Source of the DNA: Moringa oleifera
Taxonomy: Eukaryota > Streptophyta > Magnoliopsida > Brassicales > Moringaceae
Assembly (NCBI GenBank): GCA_021397835.1
Contig: JAJFZO010000344.1
Span: 8,308,001 to 8,372,000, forward strand
DNA length: 64,000 nt
Direction of reading: 5' to 3'
Below, piece by piece: positions 53,401 to 64,000 of the stretch. The first letter of the stretch is position 1; every line of letters begins with the position of its first letter. The notes under the pieces were generated by a model. The model was given only the letters and a program-made list of their open reading frames with translations, was not told the DNA's origin and did no database searches. A program made the translations under genes and the position numbers.

Positions 53401-56400
53401 GGCTTGTTCAACCTTATGTCCACTAGTGAACCTCACCCAGTTACAAATTGTGCCCAAACTTTTCCTCACCCTTATTGACACCTAGTGCCACTCATTCATA
53501 TTTGAATTCTAGTCCTTTTTCTTTGTTTTTACCTTTATCCTGTCTTACATCATATTCACATAGGTTTCTGTTCATTGGCCCATCTATTGCAACTCTATGT
53601 TCCTATCTTACATCATCTAATAGTGTGCTACCTTCCCCAATGAAGAACTGCCTTGCCGCCAACCCTTTATGCTCAAGCTATGATACCTTATCTTTCCTCT
53701 TAGTCCTCCTTCCATATCTGAATTGCACCTCCACTATCTTTCTCCTCTTCCATTCTCATATTTTGTCTAATCCCATCCCTAACTTCAATTTATGTGATGC
53801 TAATATAGTATCCACCCTACAAATTTGACTCACAGCCCCTCATTGTTTCCTAATTGTGTGGAGCTTACCTGAGTATGGCTAGAGAGAAACTTGGCCCCCC
53901 TTACACCCCATTCTTGCCTTACGCATCAGTGAGCATCTCATTGTCGTTTCATGTTGAAAACTTCATTATGCTCCCAAATCGTTCCACACCGTTATCCCCA
54001 ATGACAATTCTACCCTCTCCATCAATGAAGTTGATCTCGCCCTAGTCGGATCAATATCTACAAAGCTCATCTCAACCCATGGATCGAACGAACCTGAGAG
54101 TCCAATGCTCATTTCATCATTGCTTCTACTCCAAGACATTGTGTGGCTTCTATTGATATTTGACGAAGATCAACGGGTTAATTAGACCTATTATGTCATT
54201 TAGAAAGCTTATTTTCGCACTGACACCAAATTATCTCGTCGAAAAATGATAATCAAGTCAACTAGACTCAATTACCCTATGATTGATTCCCTGACACTCA
54301 ATATCTCTAGGTGCGGGTCCAAGTGACCCAGCCCATAGCCTTTGTTTTGGGTTGTAGATACATGGATTTGGTTTGGCTCCCTCTTTCTTATCCATTTACC
54401 ATTGGACTAAGCTCTAGGCCCAAGTCCAACAAAACGACCAAACCCAAATATATTAGACGTCTTCTTCTTCGCTCGATTAGGGACACTGAACTGTTTCTCA
54501 GTGACCCTTGCTTGTCCCTACCATCTCCACTCAATAAGATATCTTTGAAAGTGTTTCGCCTTTATGCTCCCTGTACCATCTAACCTTTGTGCTATATGAA
54601 AGCGGCAACTTGAACAAGCGAATCTCATCAAGCTCTGACTGGCAATCTCACTTGCTTGTCAACATTTGCCTAGCATTCCTATTCTTTCCCAGTAAGACTC
54701 CCCCAAACTTTTAGAACCCTTATCTTATGCCACCACCCAAAAACATGGCCAACTTTCGAACACAACATCGTCCTCACACTCGTCCGCTTCACCTCAAACA
54801 GGCATAAGAATTCACCCGCTACATTCGCCCTAACTTCCATTAGTATCACCTTCTCCCCTCTCCTCCATTTCATCCAACATTGAGATCGATTTCTCATCTC
54901 CACTAGCTTATCGATTGCTACTCCAAACCATCTCGTTTCCTCCATACTAAAGAACATAAACACTCTCTTACCCCTACTATGTTTTACTACCTTGAGCCAA
55001 TACTCGAATTCACGTACAATATGAAGCTTAAAGAGCTTCCTTTCTATCCTAATGGAGAAAACCTCCATTGATCAATTTTGTGCAACTGTACAAAATTCAA
55101 AATTTTTGCCAATCAACTTCGTCACCTACTCCATTTAGATAAAATAGACAAATAGTTGACAATCAAAATAAAGCATTCTTATAATATTTTTCCTTTCTTC
55201 CTTCCCTCTCACCATGAGTCAACCTCAAAATCCTGCTTACACATCCATAGAATGGGTTGAAACAAACTCCTAGTCGATTCCGATTTGCAATATTATATAA
55301 TACAATGTCTAGTGGACTCATATGGACTGAAAATAGATCTTACATCTGCAATAAAATGCAAAGTTTTAAATCCTACTATTCTTTAGTTCTAAAATGTGAA
55401 CAAAACTATAGAAAAATAAAAAGTCACTAAATACGAAAAAGAAAAATTTTAGTTGCCCTAAGAAAAGGTAAAATTGCTATGTTCACCATTCTTGAAGGCA
55501 AAAGAAAGGAAATTTTGACTTCATAAAACAAAAGCTGCTCAGACACTTAACTATAAGTGTTGTCCAGTCATACGGCAGGTAGATGACAAACATATACACT
55601 TCGTACAAACAATTAGTTCCAATACAAAAAAGAAAGGGAAATTAGATTTTCAGATGAAGCATCAACTATATTTGTTCTCTTATCTTGAAAGGTAAAAACA
55701 GTGTTAAAACACATTAACATACACAAAACTTTGAACAACTAAATCGCATACACACCTCAGCTTCTAAAGATGTTCTCGAATCTCCCTTAACAGAACACAA
55801 ATTTGAGAATAGTGTGGCCCATTTTACCGCTTTCCTCAGTCTACCAATTAAATAAATGCGTTGACGTGCATTTGGGCCATCTGGAAGCTGTCGTTTTTCC
55901 ATGGCATGGCTCCAAGCTCTCTCTGCTGAATACAGAACCAGATGAAGGAACCTATTTTGAATCCAATAACCGGCCGTTAAACTTAGATGCAGTATGAATA
56001 ACACACAAATATCTGTCTATATGTGTATACATGCACATATTTATATCAAAGAATCTTTATTTCTTCAAACTTCCTAACATGTGTTTGCCATGCGTACAAA
56101 ACTAGTAAACCATTCACAAAAATATGAATTGTACCCGCAATGCTATTGCAGCCTCTAACTATAGCCTCTTTAGCTTCCAAGTAAAGGCCTCTCCAACTTC
56201 ACTTCTCTTTTCCTTTTCTTTTGTGTTTTCTAAAATCAACTCAATGAGAGTTTGATGAACAGTGAAGGAGATAACAAGTAAGCAGACCCCAAAGTATAGA
56301 AAAAAATACGTGGCAATTATGTGCTTCATAGTTAATGAGACTAGTCAACATGGAGAAATAGCCAAGGATAGACAGGTCTTCAGCTTCTTAGCTGGGCCAA

Positions 56401-57469
56401 ATAATCACATTAGACTCCCTTAAGAACCGAATGTTCACTTTTCTTTTCATTACCAATTACAAGACAATAGCTCAGGGATGATGCAATTACTTGAATTCAA
56501 GTGCAGACAACATTTTTCTATTCGTTTACCTTATCTTTTTTTTTATCAGACTTTTCTGTTTACCTTATCTTTACATTGAACAACTAAAATGCAGGGTAGC
56601 AGGAAAGGAGAACAACACACTGAAGTCCAGAGGAATGCAAGCGACAGATTATGGTAACTTTCCAAAGAAGTAGTGTAATAAAACTTATATTAAAACAAGA
56701 CACACCTCACATCGGTGACAGTGGATTCAGTGACGGCTTTTTTGGTGTATTTACCACGACCATGAGTGAACTTCAATGATTTATATAACCTTCTCAAACG
56801 TGCTGTGCAGTATCTTCTGCATCACAATCATTCATTTCATTACCCAACTCCACATGAAAAAATTGCATCTAATAAAAGAATAATCATATCTTTCTCGCAA
56901 AACACTTCAACTCTGACATTGAAACAAGCCAATGAAATCAAAATTATAAGAATATACCGATAGCGAGTGTAATCGCGATGACGCAGTCCATGCTGCATTT
57001 GAGAAGATTTTAGTAGCTGCAGAACTGGATACAGCAACAGAAAACATAAATAATATGCAATAAAAAATACATTACACAAAGATTGAGGCAAGAATTGCAT
57101 TTGGCCTTTATGAAAATGTGGAAAGGATCAGCAGAAATGATTGAGAAATGCTTAAAACTCATCATTGTTCCATGGGAAAAGGAAAGAGCCTATAACTACA
57201 CTCAACTAGAGGTCCACAACTATACAACCCATTTGGCGCAATCTTCCATTATGAAGGAAAACAATACTTAGTATTCCTTTCATTTTGCTAAATGAACCTC
57301 AATTTTTGGCCATAAGACGAATTAGATACAGACTTCTACATATACATATAAGCGAGTACATTTAGTTAGAAAACTAACCGTTGATTGAGAATTTCGGGGT
57401 GATCTGATCAGAATTGTTTGATTTTCGTTCGTCGACTTCCATAGCGGAGAGTTCGCCCTCCTTCCCCAT
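38413..57469 (-). CDS. SRP68: Signal recognition particle subunit SRP68
   Basis: Thirteen minus-strand exons keep frame: 57469-57379, 57024-56958, 56816-56706, 55951-55756, 49922-49837, 49597-49402, 48665-48554, 48367-48240, 47958-47752, 47659-47550, 39768-39639, 39289-39143, 38634-38413; 600 aa, normal for plant SRP68. Recognisable segments are the N-terminal RNA-binding part ([19 protein letters not shown], residues about 40-60, then [14 protein letters not shown]), the mid part ([16 protein letters not shown]) and the C-terminus ([19 protein letters not shown]). SRP68 is a cytosolic scaffold protein that binds the SRP RNA S-domain, remodels it and holds SRP72 through its C-terminal part during co-translational targeting to the ER. 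The gene is about 19 kb long because the 5.8-kb intron 4 and the 7.8-kb intron 10 each hold a sense-oriented LINE; exon joining is unaffected. An alternative start is the internal Met at codon 10. Confidence 0.95.
40149..47366 (-). mobile_element. LINE (L1-like non-LTR retrotransposon), decayed, in SRP68 intron 10
   Basis: Read on the minus strand, the element begins near 47260-47366 and ends in a 15-nt poly(A) (poly-T at 40149-40163). Pieces in order: ORF1 start with [10 protein letters not shown] (about 46990-46955); endonuclease motifs MGDGSDFN (about 43335-43358) and RSILDHNPI (about 43080-43110); reverse transcriptase pieces [18 protein letters not shown] (about 42395), [20 protein letters not shown] (about 41890-41950) and active-site box [10 protein letters not shown] (41779-41790); and a C-terminal WKERKRR motif (about 40380). 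The coding parts lie in separate short frames with stops, so it cannot move by itself. A 13-nt direct repeat, AGAAAAGTAGTGC, flanks it at 40135-40147 and 47367-47379 and looks like a target-site duplication. Confidence 0.88.
44694..45654. repeat. 480-bp tandem duplication inside the LINE
   Basis: Positions 44694-45174 and 45175-45654 are near-identical direct copies (offset 481 at the left end, 480 at the right), beginning ATAAGCACCATAA and ending at GATCACTTT. Each copy also contains two diverged subcopies around the word CATCGTCGAGTTGCTATGGC. The copies carry part of the ORF1 region. Confidence 0.9.
47197..47410. repeat. About 107-bp tandem duplication at the LINE 5' junction
   Basis: Two direct copies, 47197-47304 and 47305-47410, start AATAAACAG and end CCACAAATC. 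Each contains the sequence GGTAAGAAAAGTA(A/G)TGC, that is, the putative junction between LINE 5' end and target-site duplication. Confidence 0.9.
50320..55200 (-). mobile_element. Second LINE of the same family, decayed, in SRP68 intron 4
   Basis: On the minus strand: an ORF1 piece starting [13 protein letters not shown] at 55068, the same motif as the other LINE; reverse transcriptase pieces ([13 protein letters not shown] about 52540; [20 protein letters not shown] about 52090-52150; box [10 protein letters not shown] with its core at 52019-52030; [13 protein letters not shown] about 51800); and a C-terminal [15 protein letters not shown] (about 50560). Frames are interrupted. Both ends are approximate: I find no poly(A) run or target-site duplication. 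It lies in the same orientation as SRP68 between exons 4 and 5. Confidence 0.82.
51197..51366. repeat. 85-bp tandem duplication inside the second LINE
   Basis: 51197-51281 and 51282-51366 are direct copies differing at only a few bases, starting TAGT(G/A)AGTTCTCACCACAC and ending GGTCTAGAC. The duplication interrupts the ORF2 region. Confidence 0.92.
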
Positions 57470-59170
57470 CAATCCTTTGACATTCAATTAAAATAAGAAA
57501 AGATCACAACAATAGCGTTAGTCGAAAATCTTCACATCGCTGACGTTAGCTCTGCTTGCTCATAAACTAGTAGCGAAAGCAAAAGGTTATCAACGAATTA
57601 AACTTTCTGCAATTTCTCGGATGGGAAAAACTGAGCTCAGAGATACGAAATTCGAGATACCTGGATTCACGGATTCAGATTGCTACGCCTTCTCTGAGTT
57701 AAAGAAGATAATGCGGCGGCTGCGAACGTCCGCCCGGTACCTATGGCGCCTCTAGGATCTGCCGGGGAATCTTTGGTCCTCACCTCTCTGTATAGTGAAC
57801 TGCTTCCCTCAGCAAACAAAAGCAACAAAACGATTTGGTTTAGGTCCCTGAAAGCCTCGCCTAATAAGTTACGGATTTGAAAATGAACTCACATCGGCCC
57901 AAATATTTCTTGTCAGTCTCGGCCCAAGACCACATTGCGGTCCATCAATTAATTGCCACACTGTTGCACGAGGCTCAAAACCTAATTAAGATTTAAGATA
58001 TAACGATTCAGGTCCAATTGGCTTGTGATTCTCGAAATTAATTAATTAAATTTCCAGTTTCAATCTAATTGCAGTGATCCTTCATTAGTCAATGTTACCC
58101 AGACACCAATAACCTGAAATGTACACTGTTGTGGTGATGAACCTTTCTGCTCGTCGTTCCTCCCTTCTTCCTTTTATGGTGTTCCCCTATCCTCGTTACT
58201 CCGACAAAGTTCCCATGTTTCTTCATTGCTTCCTTGCGTGCTCCATCCCTTCTAGCTTGGTCACCTCCTTTTTTTTTTTGGTTCTTTACCACTCTTCTTT
58301 TCCTGCCTCTGATTGGAGATTTTATTTGAGTCAATTGCAGCGTCGCAAGCCATTGGGGTTTTTTTGATAGGCATGATCGAGTCAAGTGTTTACCCGAATT
58401 TTATTTGGAGCTGATTTGAGATGTGAGGCTCATGGCTCACCCAACACTTAGATACATTTTCGTATATTAAAATAGATAATATTTTTTTAACAGGATAATT
58501 TGACATAATTATTATTAAATTATATAATATTTCAAAAAATTTAAAAAAATCATTGTTAATAATTTTAAACATTTAATATTTTACTATCATTTAACAAAAA
58601 AAATTATATTTATATTTTGAAAAACGAACAATAGTTCATTATAATTTTGTATTGATTATTAATTTTCAATAAGATGTAACACAAATTTAAAATATTTTTT
58701 AAAAATAGGTTGCACGTTTTTGTATTAAAATTTTTACAGATGATTTTAGAATTTATACCATTATAAAATTGAAGTCAGCAAGCCGACATCATTTTTTTTA
58801 ATATGGCTTCTGCAAAGGTTTGCTTGAAAGCTGATGAATATTTTCTTTGATAGAACGCAATTGTCATCTTAACATGAAATGGACATTGCTATATATAAAT
58901 ATATAATATGGCTGCCTGAATAATGTGGATATTACACATGAAGAATTTGAGATTATCAAAATTTTGATTGATCAGTACAATTGCCATAGCTGCACCAGAG
59001 ATAAACTTGATTAACACTTTATTGAAATGTTACAGAAGGCTGAACTGAAGAGCTCTGCGCCAGGGCCTGAAACTAACTTATTTATAAATACATTTGCAGA
59101 GCTGCAAATTTATCAAAGCATCTAGGTTCGCCCTAAGTAGATAGAAATCAACAGCCTAAGAGAACACTTA
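57470..59170. other. SRP68 promoter/leader and alpha-mannosidase 3' flank
   Basis: About 1.7 kb between two same-direction genes. The left part should hold the SRP68 leader and promoter and the right end the mannosidase 3' UTR. The part 58430-58900 is strongly AT-rich. A Lys/Arg-rich minus-strand ORF at 58095-58385 has no recognisable domain and is probably chance. Confidence 0.55.
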
Positions 59171-62100
59171 TTAATTCTTCTCTGTCCGCGATTTGCATCC
59201 GAAGTCAATAAGGAAAGTGCGAATTTCCATCGGAGCGAGTTCAACCACCAGCTTGGCTGGATCAACGGGTCCTCCTCTCGCCACCTTTGGTTCATCTCCA
59301 CAGGAGCCTTCCACTTTCCAGACCAGCCTCTTTTTCTCCATTTCTGCTCGTTCTTGGTTAGCAGATAAACTTGTCTCTGTTATTTTCCGTATCTGGATGT
59401 CATTCAAAACACGAATCATATCCTTTAGTTAATTGCTCTACGATGCCAAAATCCAGTGAGTTGTTGTTGCTGAATTTTACCTTTTTATTCAGGAATATCT
59501 TCTTCAGTTCCACACTCGCCATAACTGATAAATCCTTGTCCTCTCCAATCTAAGAAAGAAACAAAATGGTAAAGACGGCAGAACTAGCTCTTCTACAAAG
59601 AAGAAAGAAAGGAGAAAGAACCTCGTATAAGTGTGCCAACCGAAGAAGAACTTTCCCATCATCCAGCTCCTGCAAATTATTTCAAAAAAACAATAAAATA
59701 TGCAACTCAAAGTGATTGCAATTTCTTCATAAAAGTAAGATGACAATAACAAGACATGAGACCTGGAGAGTGATCACTGCAACGTTGTCAGGTAAGCTGT
59801 ATGAGGGATCCATAGCTGAAAAGGTCTGTACACGAGAACTCCTCCAACTATCTCCATCCTGTAAAACGTTAACCAGACATTGTAGGAATTCACCGTATTG
59901 GCAACAGAACAGAAATACTTCCATCTTTCCTTCACCTGTTCTATGAATGCTAATAGAAAAGGAGAATATATCTCCTGACCAAACGATCTGCGCCACTGAG
60001 CTCCCTCTCCTGAAGGATCTACTCTCAGGTAGTACTTTCCAATTATCTGCAAAAATCACCGTTAGTTAAGTAATGCATATCTCAGTCAAGCCAAAGACAA
60101 AAGAGCTGATCAGTTTGTGCTTACAGTTAGCCCTGTGCATTTGTCAAGAATGCAGACTGTTTCATTCAGTGCCTCAGCAACACCTCGGGAATCATCTTGA
60201 AGTAACCTCCTGAGTAAAATAAAGGAAACCTGTATCACGATATGCATAACTGTATAATTTGAGATTCCACGGATCAACTAGTACTGAAGCTTAAGGACTA
60301 AACCTGTGAAGCATCAGTTCCAACTGCCCGTCCACGATACTGGATCCCCCCACAGAACGATCTACTAAGACTGAGAGCTCGGTACAGTCATCTTTCAAGT
60401 AAAGTCCAAGATTTACCTGAAAAGAAAATTAACTAGACCCTGTAATATGGAACCTCAGAGTCGTAAAGGCAGAGATTCGAACTTATTCCCCAAGGAAGAA
60501 GCACAGCAACCTATAAATACCGACGTACAGAAACAACAAATATATTTGTTCTAATTAATCAGAATGCTTTTGATTTTTACCGATCTTTATAAAAAAAATT
60601 TTAAAAAATCATTATTATAATTTATTAAATGAATATGAAAAGAATTAAATTGAATAAACCTTAATCATTTATTTAATTAAATTATCACATATCAACTTCT
60701 TTTTAAAAAATCAACAAAAATCATATTAATAAAAAAATACTAATCTCATTCAAAATACACATACTGGATAATAATTTCCGGCAATGGGTTGATTCACTTC
60801 GAGTTCCCAATCTTTTCTGTAGTCTCGAATCTGGTAAAATGGTACACAGGTTGAACAAAAAAATATTTCAGCTTAAATAAAACGACATGGTGCATCTCAA
60901 TGTATTGAGGAACCCCAAGCAACATACCCGTTGGATGAAATCACGTCCACTGGAATCAGTAAAGAAAGTTTTGTTGCTTCTGATACCCGTCGTGATCCGA
61001 GTCACAACTTCCTTGCCAATACCATCATCAATCGGTATAGGACCAACCTGAAAATGGGAGTATCAGTATTACAATTAGAATCATGAAGATTTTAGCTCCT
61101 TGGTAAAAATACACATGTATGTATTACTATTAGAATCATGAAGATTTTAACTCCTTGGTAAAATACACATGTAGGCAGTTAAATGTAAACTTACAGTAAA
61201 CTCGACTTCAGCATGCTCTTTCCCTTTGTACACTCTCGTGACCTGTTTATGCACATAATTTTAGTCGACGTCAATGGAGATCAACGGTCTTATTTTCTTG
61301 TTTTCTGTCGATCTTTAGATAAAGAAAAGTAAAGAAGAAACACTTGCAAGCAATGAAAGACCTGGTATATCCATGAATTAATTGTCTGATGTACTTCATC
61401 GAATAAGGGTCCCCGAAGAACAGTAGAAGACACCTGAAATTTTGGACAACTTCTTAATCACTCATTGACATTAATACGAAAATTTATCAACTCAAATGCT
61501 GCGGAAAGACTCTGTGTACCTCAGATTTGATGGGATATGTACGATTTGGACGGAAAACATATGCTCCAGAGGCCTTGAACAAGTTAAATCAGAGCACTTA
61601 TTTTAATAAAGCAGCATCAATGTGAAAGACGTAAGATAAGTTACTTGTGAGAGATGCTGAGACGTCAAGCTAAGAGGCTTTTCTGCAGGAGGAATTACCT
61701 GATGATCTACACTTCCATCATCTCCAGAATAAAAGATATACGATTGCCTCACTGGAGCGTTAACCTGTGATTGTACACCAATATAAGGTAGATACAGGTA
61801 AGTATGAAATTTAAGTTTTCAGAAAAAGAAAAGGTAAGTCACTGTAAGAAGATAATCACAGAGGGATGAAGAATTCCACAATGAAAATACAAGTAACTTT
61901 AAGCCAAATAGAGTACCTTGGTTCTGCTATTAATGTAATGGGTGAGTTTTCCTTCTTTTCCAGAGTATACAAGTTTCAAGTTTCCAGGTCCTACTTCTAT
62001 TGTATTGCTTTGACACCCTTCTGACTTGTACGCTATATGTCTCTTTGAAGAACCTGCTGCAATGCCAACGCGCAACAAAAAGAACATCAAATCTGACATT

Positions 62101-64000
62101 CGTTAAAATCTCAGAAATTTTCAACATGGCATGAGTGTGTTCACGATATAGTAATCGTATCTATAACCTGTCCCTTTGTCATTTGAGATGATATAGCTGT
62201 TGAAGCCAAAAGGTGGAACAGATGCCGAGAACGCAAGCCAGTATTTTGGAGTTTTACTTGGAGCCTTTCCGAGATAAGCCATAGAATAGTAGTTTCTTAT
62301 GCTCACAGAGGAATTCAGCAGAGGCAGTAGCTGGCATTCAATTTCTTGTCCTTCAGAATCCTTAACAATCACATTTTTGTTAATAACCTGCACAAAGTTG
62401 ATAATGTTAGGAGATGAGAACTGAGTTTCTTTAAAAAAAAAAAAAGGAAACCAGAAAAGAGAAAAAGGCAAATGCTGGGACCTCTGTTTGACCTTTATTG
62501 TGTACAGATCAGAGGATACAGCAACATAAAATACTTACAGGAATTCTTATGAGATCCTCTCTTTTCCATCCCAGAGAGTTGTAGACAACCACAACCTTCA
62601 GAAGGAAAAGGTGTTCCATTTCAGGCAAAGCTTTCCTTAATCAATTGAAAGCATATTAGAGATGCCGTGCCACTTATTATAATCCTTACCAGGTCTTTTC
62701 CCTTTGACAGATCAACTTCTGATGGTGGACAGTAACTTATATTCAGGAGAGGACACTGAAAAGGAGAAAAGATAAGAACAAAGTAAAAAGAAAAAGGAAT
62801 CAGAACTTTCATTAACATATTTATGATGGACTGTTTTCTGACTGCAATCAAAAGAGTTTTAACATCATTGATATCTAAAATGTAGTTAAGCCTAAAAAGA
62901 AAAGGTCCTTGTAATTTGCCTGTTGAAACTTAGTTGCTGGACAGTCACAACCAGCTTTTGAAGCTGACTCTACCATGCAGGCAAGTGATGCTGCAACAAC
63001 CTTCTCAGCCTGCAAGAACATCACCAAGCATGAAACTTTGCAGCATATTTTCAACAGAAGAACCTGAAAGAATTCTCGAAGTGTCACATAAAAACCTGTG
63101 CATAGCCTATTGACAGCCGTTTTGCATAATCATCGGCCACATGCTGCTTTGAGGTACCACTAATAGCATCGTGATGTTGAGCGATCGCTAAAGCATCAGC
63201 CAGAGAGTCTGTATTGGCCCCTGCTTTACTTTTTCCACTGAAAAATTCCAATTGCCTTGCAGCCTGTTCATTTAAATCGAGCAAATGAGACATTACAGTT
63301 TCAACAGTTTCAAACTCAAACCAAGAGCAGAAAATTATACAACTGGAATGAACTAGAGCAATTAAATAAGTCGATTGCATAAGTCTTACCAAATAGTAGC
63401 TACTCATTGTTCTAACATAGCCTTTAAGAGCTGGCCTACTTGTAAAATACCCAGTCCAGTAAGCATTCACTCGGTCGGCATATCTGAGGAATAAATGCAT
63501 CAACAGTCAAATATGGATAAAAAACTACAGAGGATTGGTTGTATCGATAAATACTTAAGAATTCAAAATTTTGAGCTCACGGGAAGTAGTCGTCAGTCTT
63601 AAGTGGCCAGACTTCATTTGTTGCATATTTTGCATCAGTGTATATCGAAGGAGTAGAGTATAAGGCATTGACACGGCCATCCTACAAGCAATCCGTCTCA
63701 ATACAAAAACAATTGCATAACAATATTTTGAAAACACTTACTTGATTGACATAATGAATGAATTTGTCCATCTGCCGGAACCATGAGTGTGCATACTGGT
63801 ACTTGAAGTCTGTCCCCATAGTCCACATGATATGGTTTGTGCGAGTTATGTTAGCCTGTAAAAGACAAGACAGTACTTCGAGTAAGCCTCAAAAATAATA
63901 TGAACTCCTTCATGCATATATGTGTTTCGGTTTTGATATCTCTCTTTAAGCAACAGCAGATTAAAAGACCTTAAGGCTTATTTTGAGAGCCTGATAGAGC
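59171..64000 (-). CDS. Acid/vacuolar alpha-mannosidase, family GH38 (C-terminal part)
   Basis: Twenty-three minus-strand exons are in frame: 64000-63970 (cut by the edge), 63855-63742, 63681-63581, 63483-63390, 63263-63096, 63009-62920, 62755-62690, 62595-62539, 62387-62168, 62053-61917, 61764-61699, 61573-61520, 61433-61362, 61242-61195, 61047-60928, 60830-60765, 60416-60304, 60209-60125, 60046-59936, 59858-59763, 59669-59622, 59549-59481, 59392-59171; about 748 residues of an expected 1,000 or so. IMWTMGTDFKYQYAHSWFR is the end of the catalytic barrel. AQHHDAISGTSKQH holds the family's zinc-binding His. The C-terminal beta domains include VGPIPIDDGIGKEV, PIAGNYYPVN, DRSVGGSSIVDGQLELMLHR and LAPMEIRTFLIDFG. 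The enzyme removes alpha-mannose from N-glycans in the vacuole/apoplast; several N-x-S/T sites (NRTY, NKTF, NETV) fit a secreted glycoprotein. The catalytic nucleophile and signal peptide lie outside. One intron has a GC donor. Confidence 0.95.
61066..61173. repeat. 55-bp tandem duplication in a mannosidase intron
   Basis: Two direct copies start GTATTAC(A/T)ATTAGAATCATG at 61066 and 61121 and both end in ACACATGTA. They lie in the short intron between the exons 61242-61195 and 61047-60928. Confidence 0.9.

Noticed and set aside
58095..58385. Lys/Arg-rich 96-codon minus-strand ORF, nuclear-protein-like in composition
   Set aside because: It is the complement of a pyrimidine-rich stretch, has no domain, no exon-like boundaries and no counterpart in the other frames.

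Overview
The window is nuclear DNA of a flowering plant, almost certainly a core eudicot. Genes have many short exons bounded by GT..AG (once GC..AG) sites, AT-rich introns and spacers, plant-specific protein families (ICE1-type bHLH, ARF, P-class PPR) and LINE retrotransposons inside introns. The species cannot be named from the sequence; the protein sequences read like a woody rosid or related eudicot (inference).

Layout from left to right. 1-2626: the last three coding exons of an ICE1/SCREAM-type bHLH factor (+). 4376-8832: a complete AUXIN RESPONSE FACTOR 2 gene (-), with a TAS3 tasiR-ARF target site in its large exon and three short upstream ORFs in its leader. About 9.3-19.7 kb: a very AT-rich 10-kb divergent spacer with no recognisable gene, a few G-boxes and a decayed 56-bp tandem repeat. 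19678-22701: a P-class pentatricopeptide-repeat gene (+) broken by about seven frame changes. 24688-36828: an intact 19-exon ACAP-type ARF-GAP (BAR-PH-ArfGAP-ankyrin; AGD1/AGD3 type) (-). 38413-57469: the 13-exon gene for the SRP68 subunit of the signal recognition particle (-), stretched to 19 kb by two decayed L1-like LINEs lying in sense orientation in two introns. 59171-64000: the C-terminal two thirds of a vacuolar/acid alpha-mannosidase of family GH38 (-), running off the right edge.

These genes do not form a pathway. They are independent housekeeping and regulatory loci: stomatal/cold transcription, auxin response, organelle RNA, vesicle traffic, co-translational targeting, glycan turnover. 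The order SRP68 - ARF-GAP - PPR - ARF2 matches consecutive Arabidopsis loci At5g61970-At5g62000, while the two outer genes match neighbours on Arabidopsis chromosome 3 (At3g26720 alpha-mannosidase, At3g26744 ICE1). The window therefore looks like an unfractionated ancestral block (inference from recalled locus numbers).

I found no sign of a new gene system. The points most worth a second look are the degraded PPR gene next to intact neighbours, the uORF cluster of ARF2, the sense-oriented LINEs with a duplicated insertion junction, and a GC-AG intron in the mannosidase gene.
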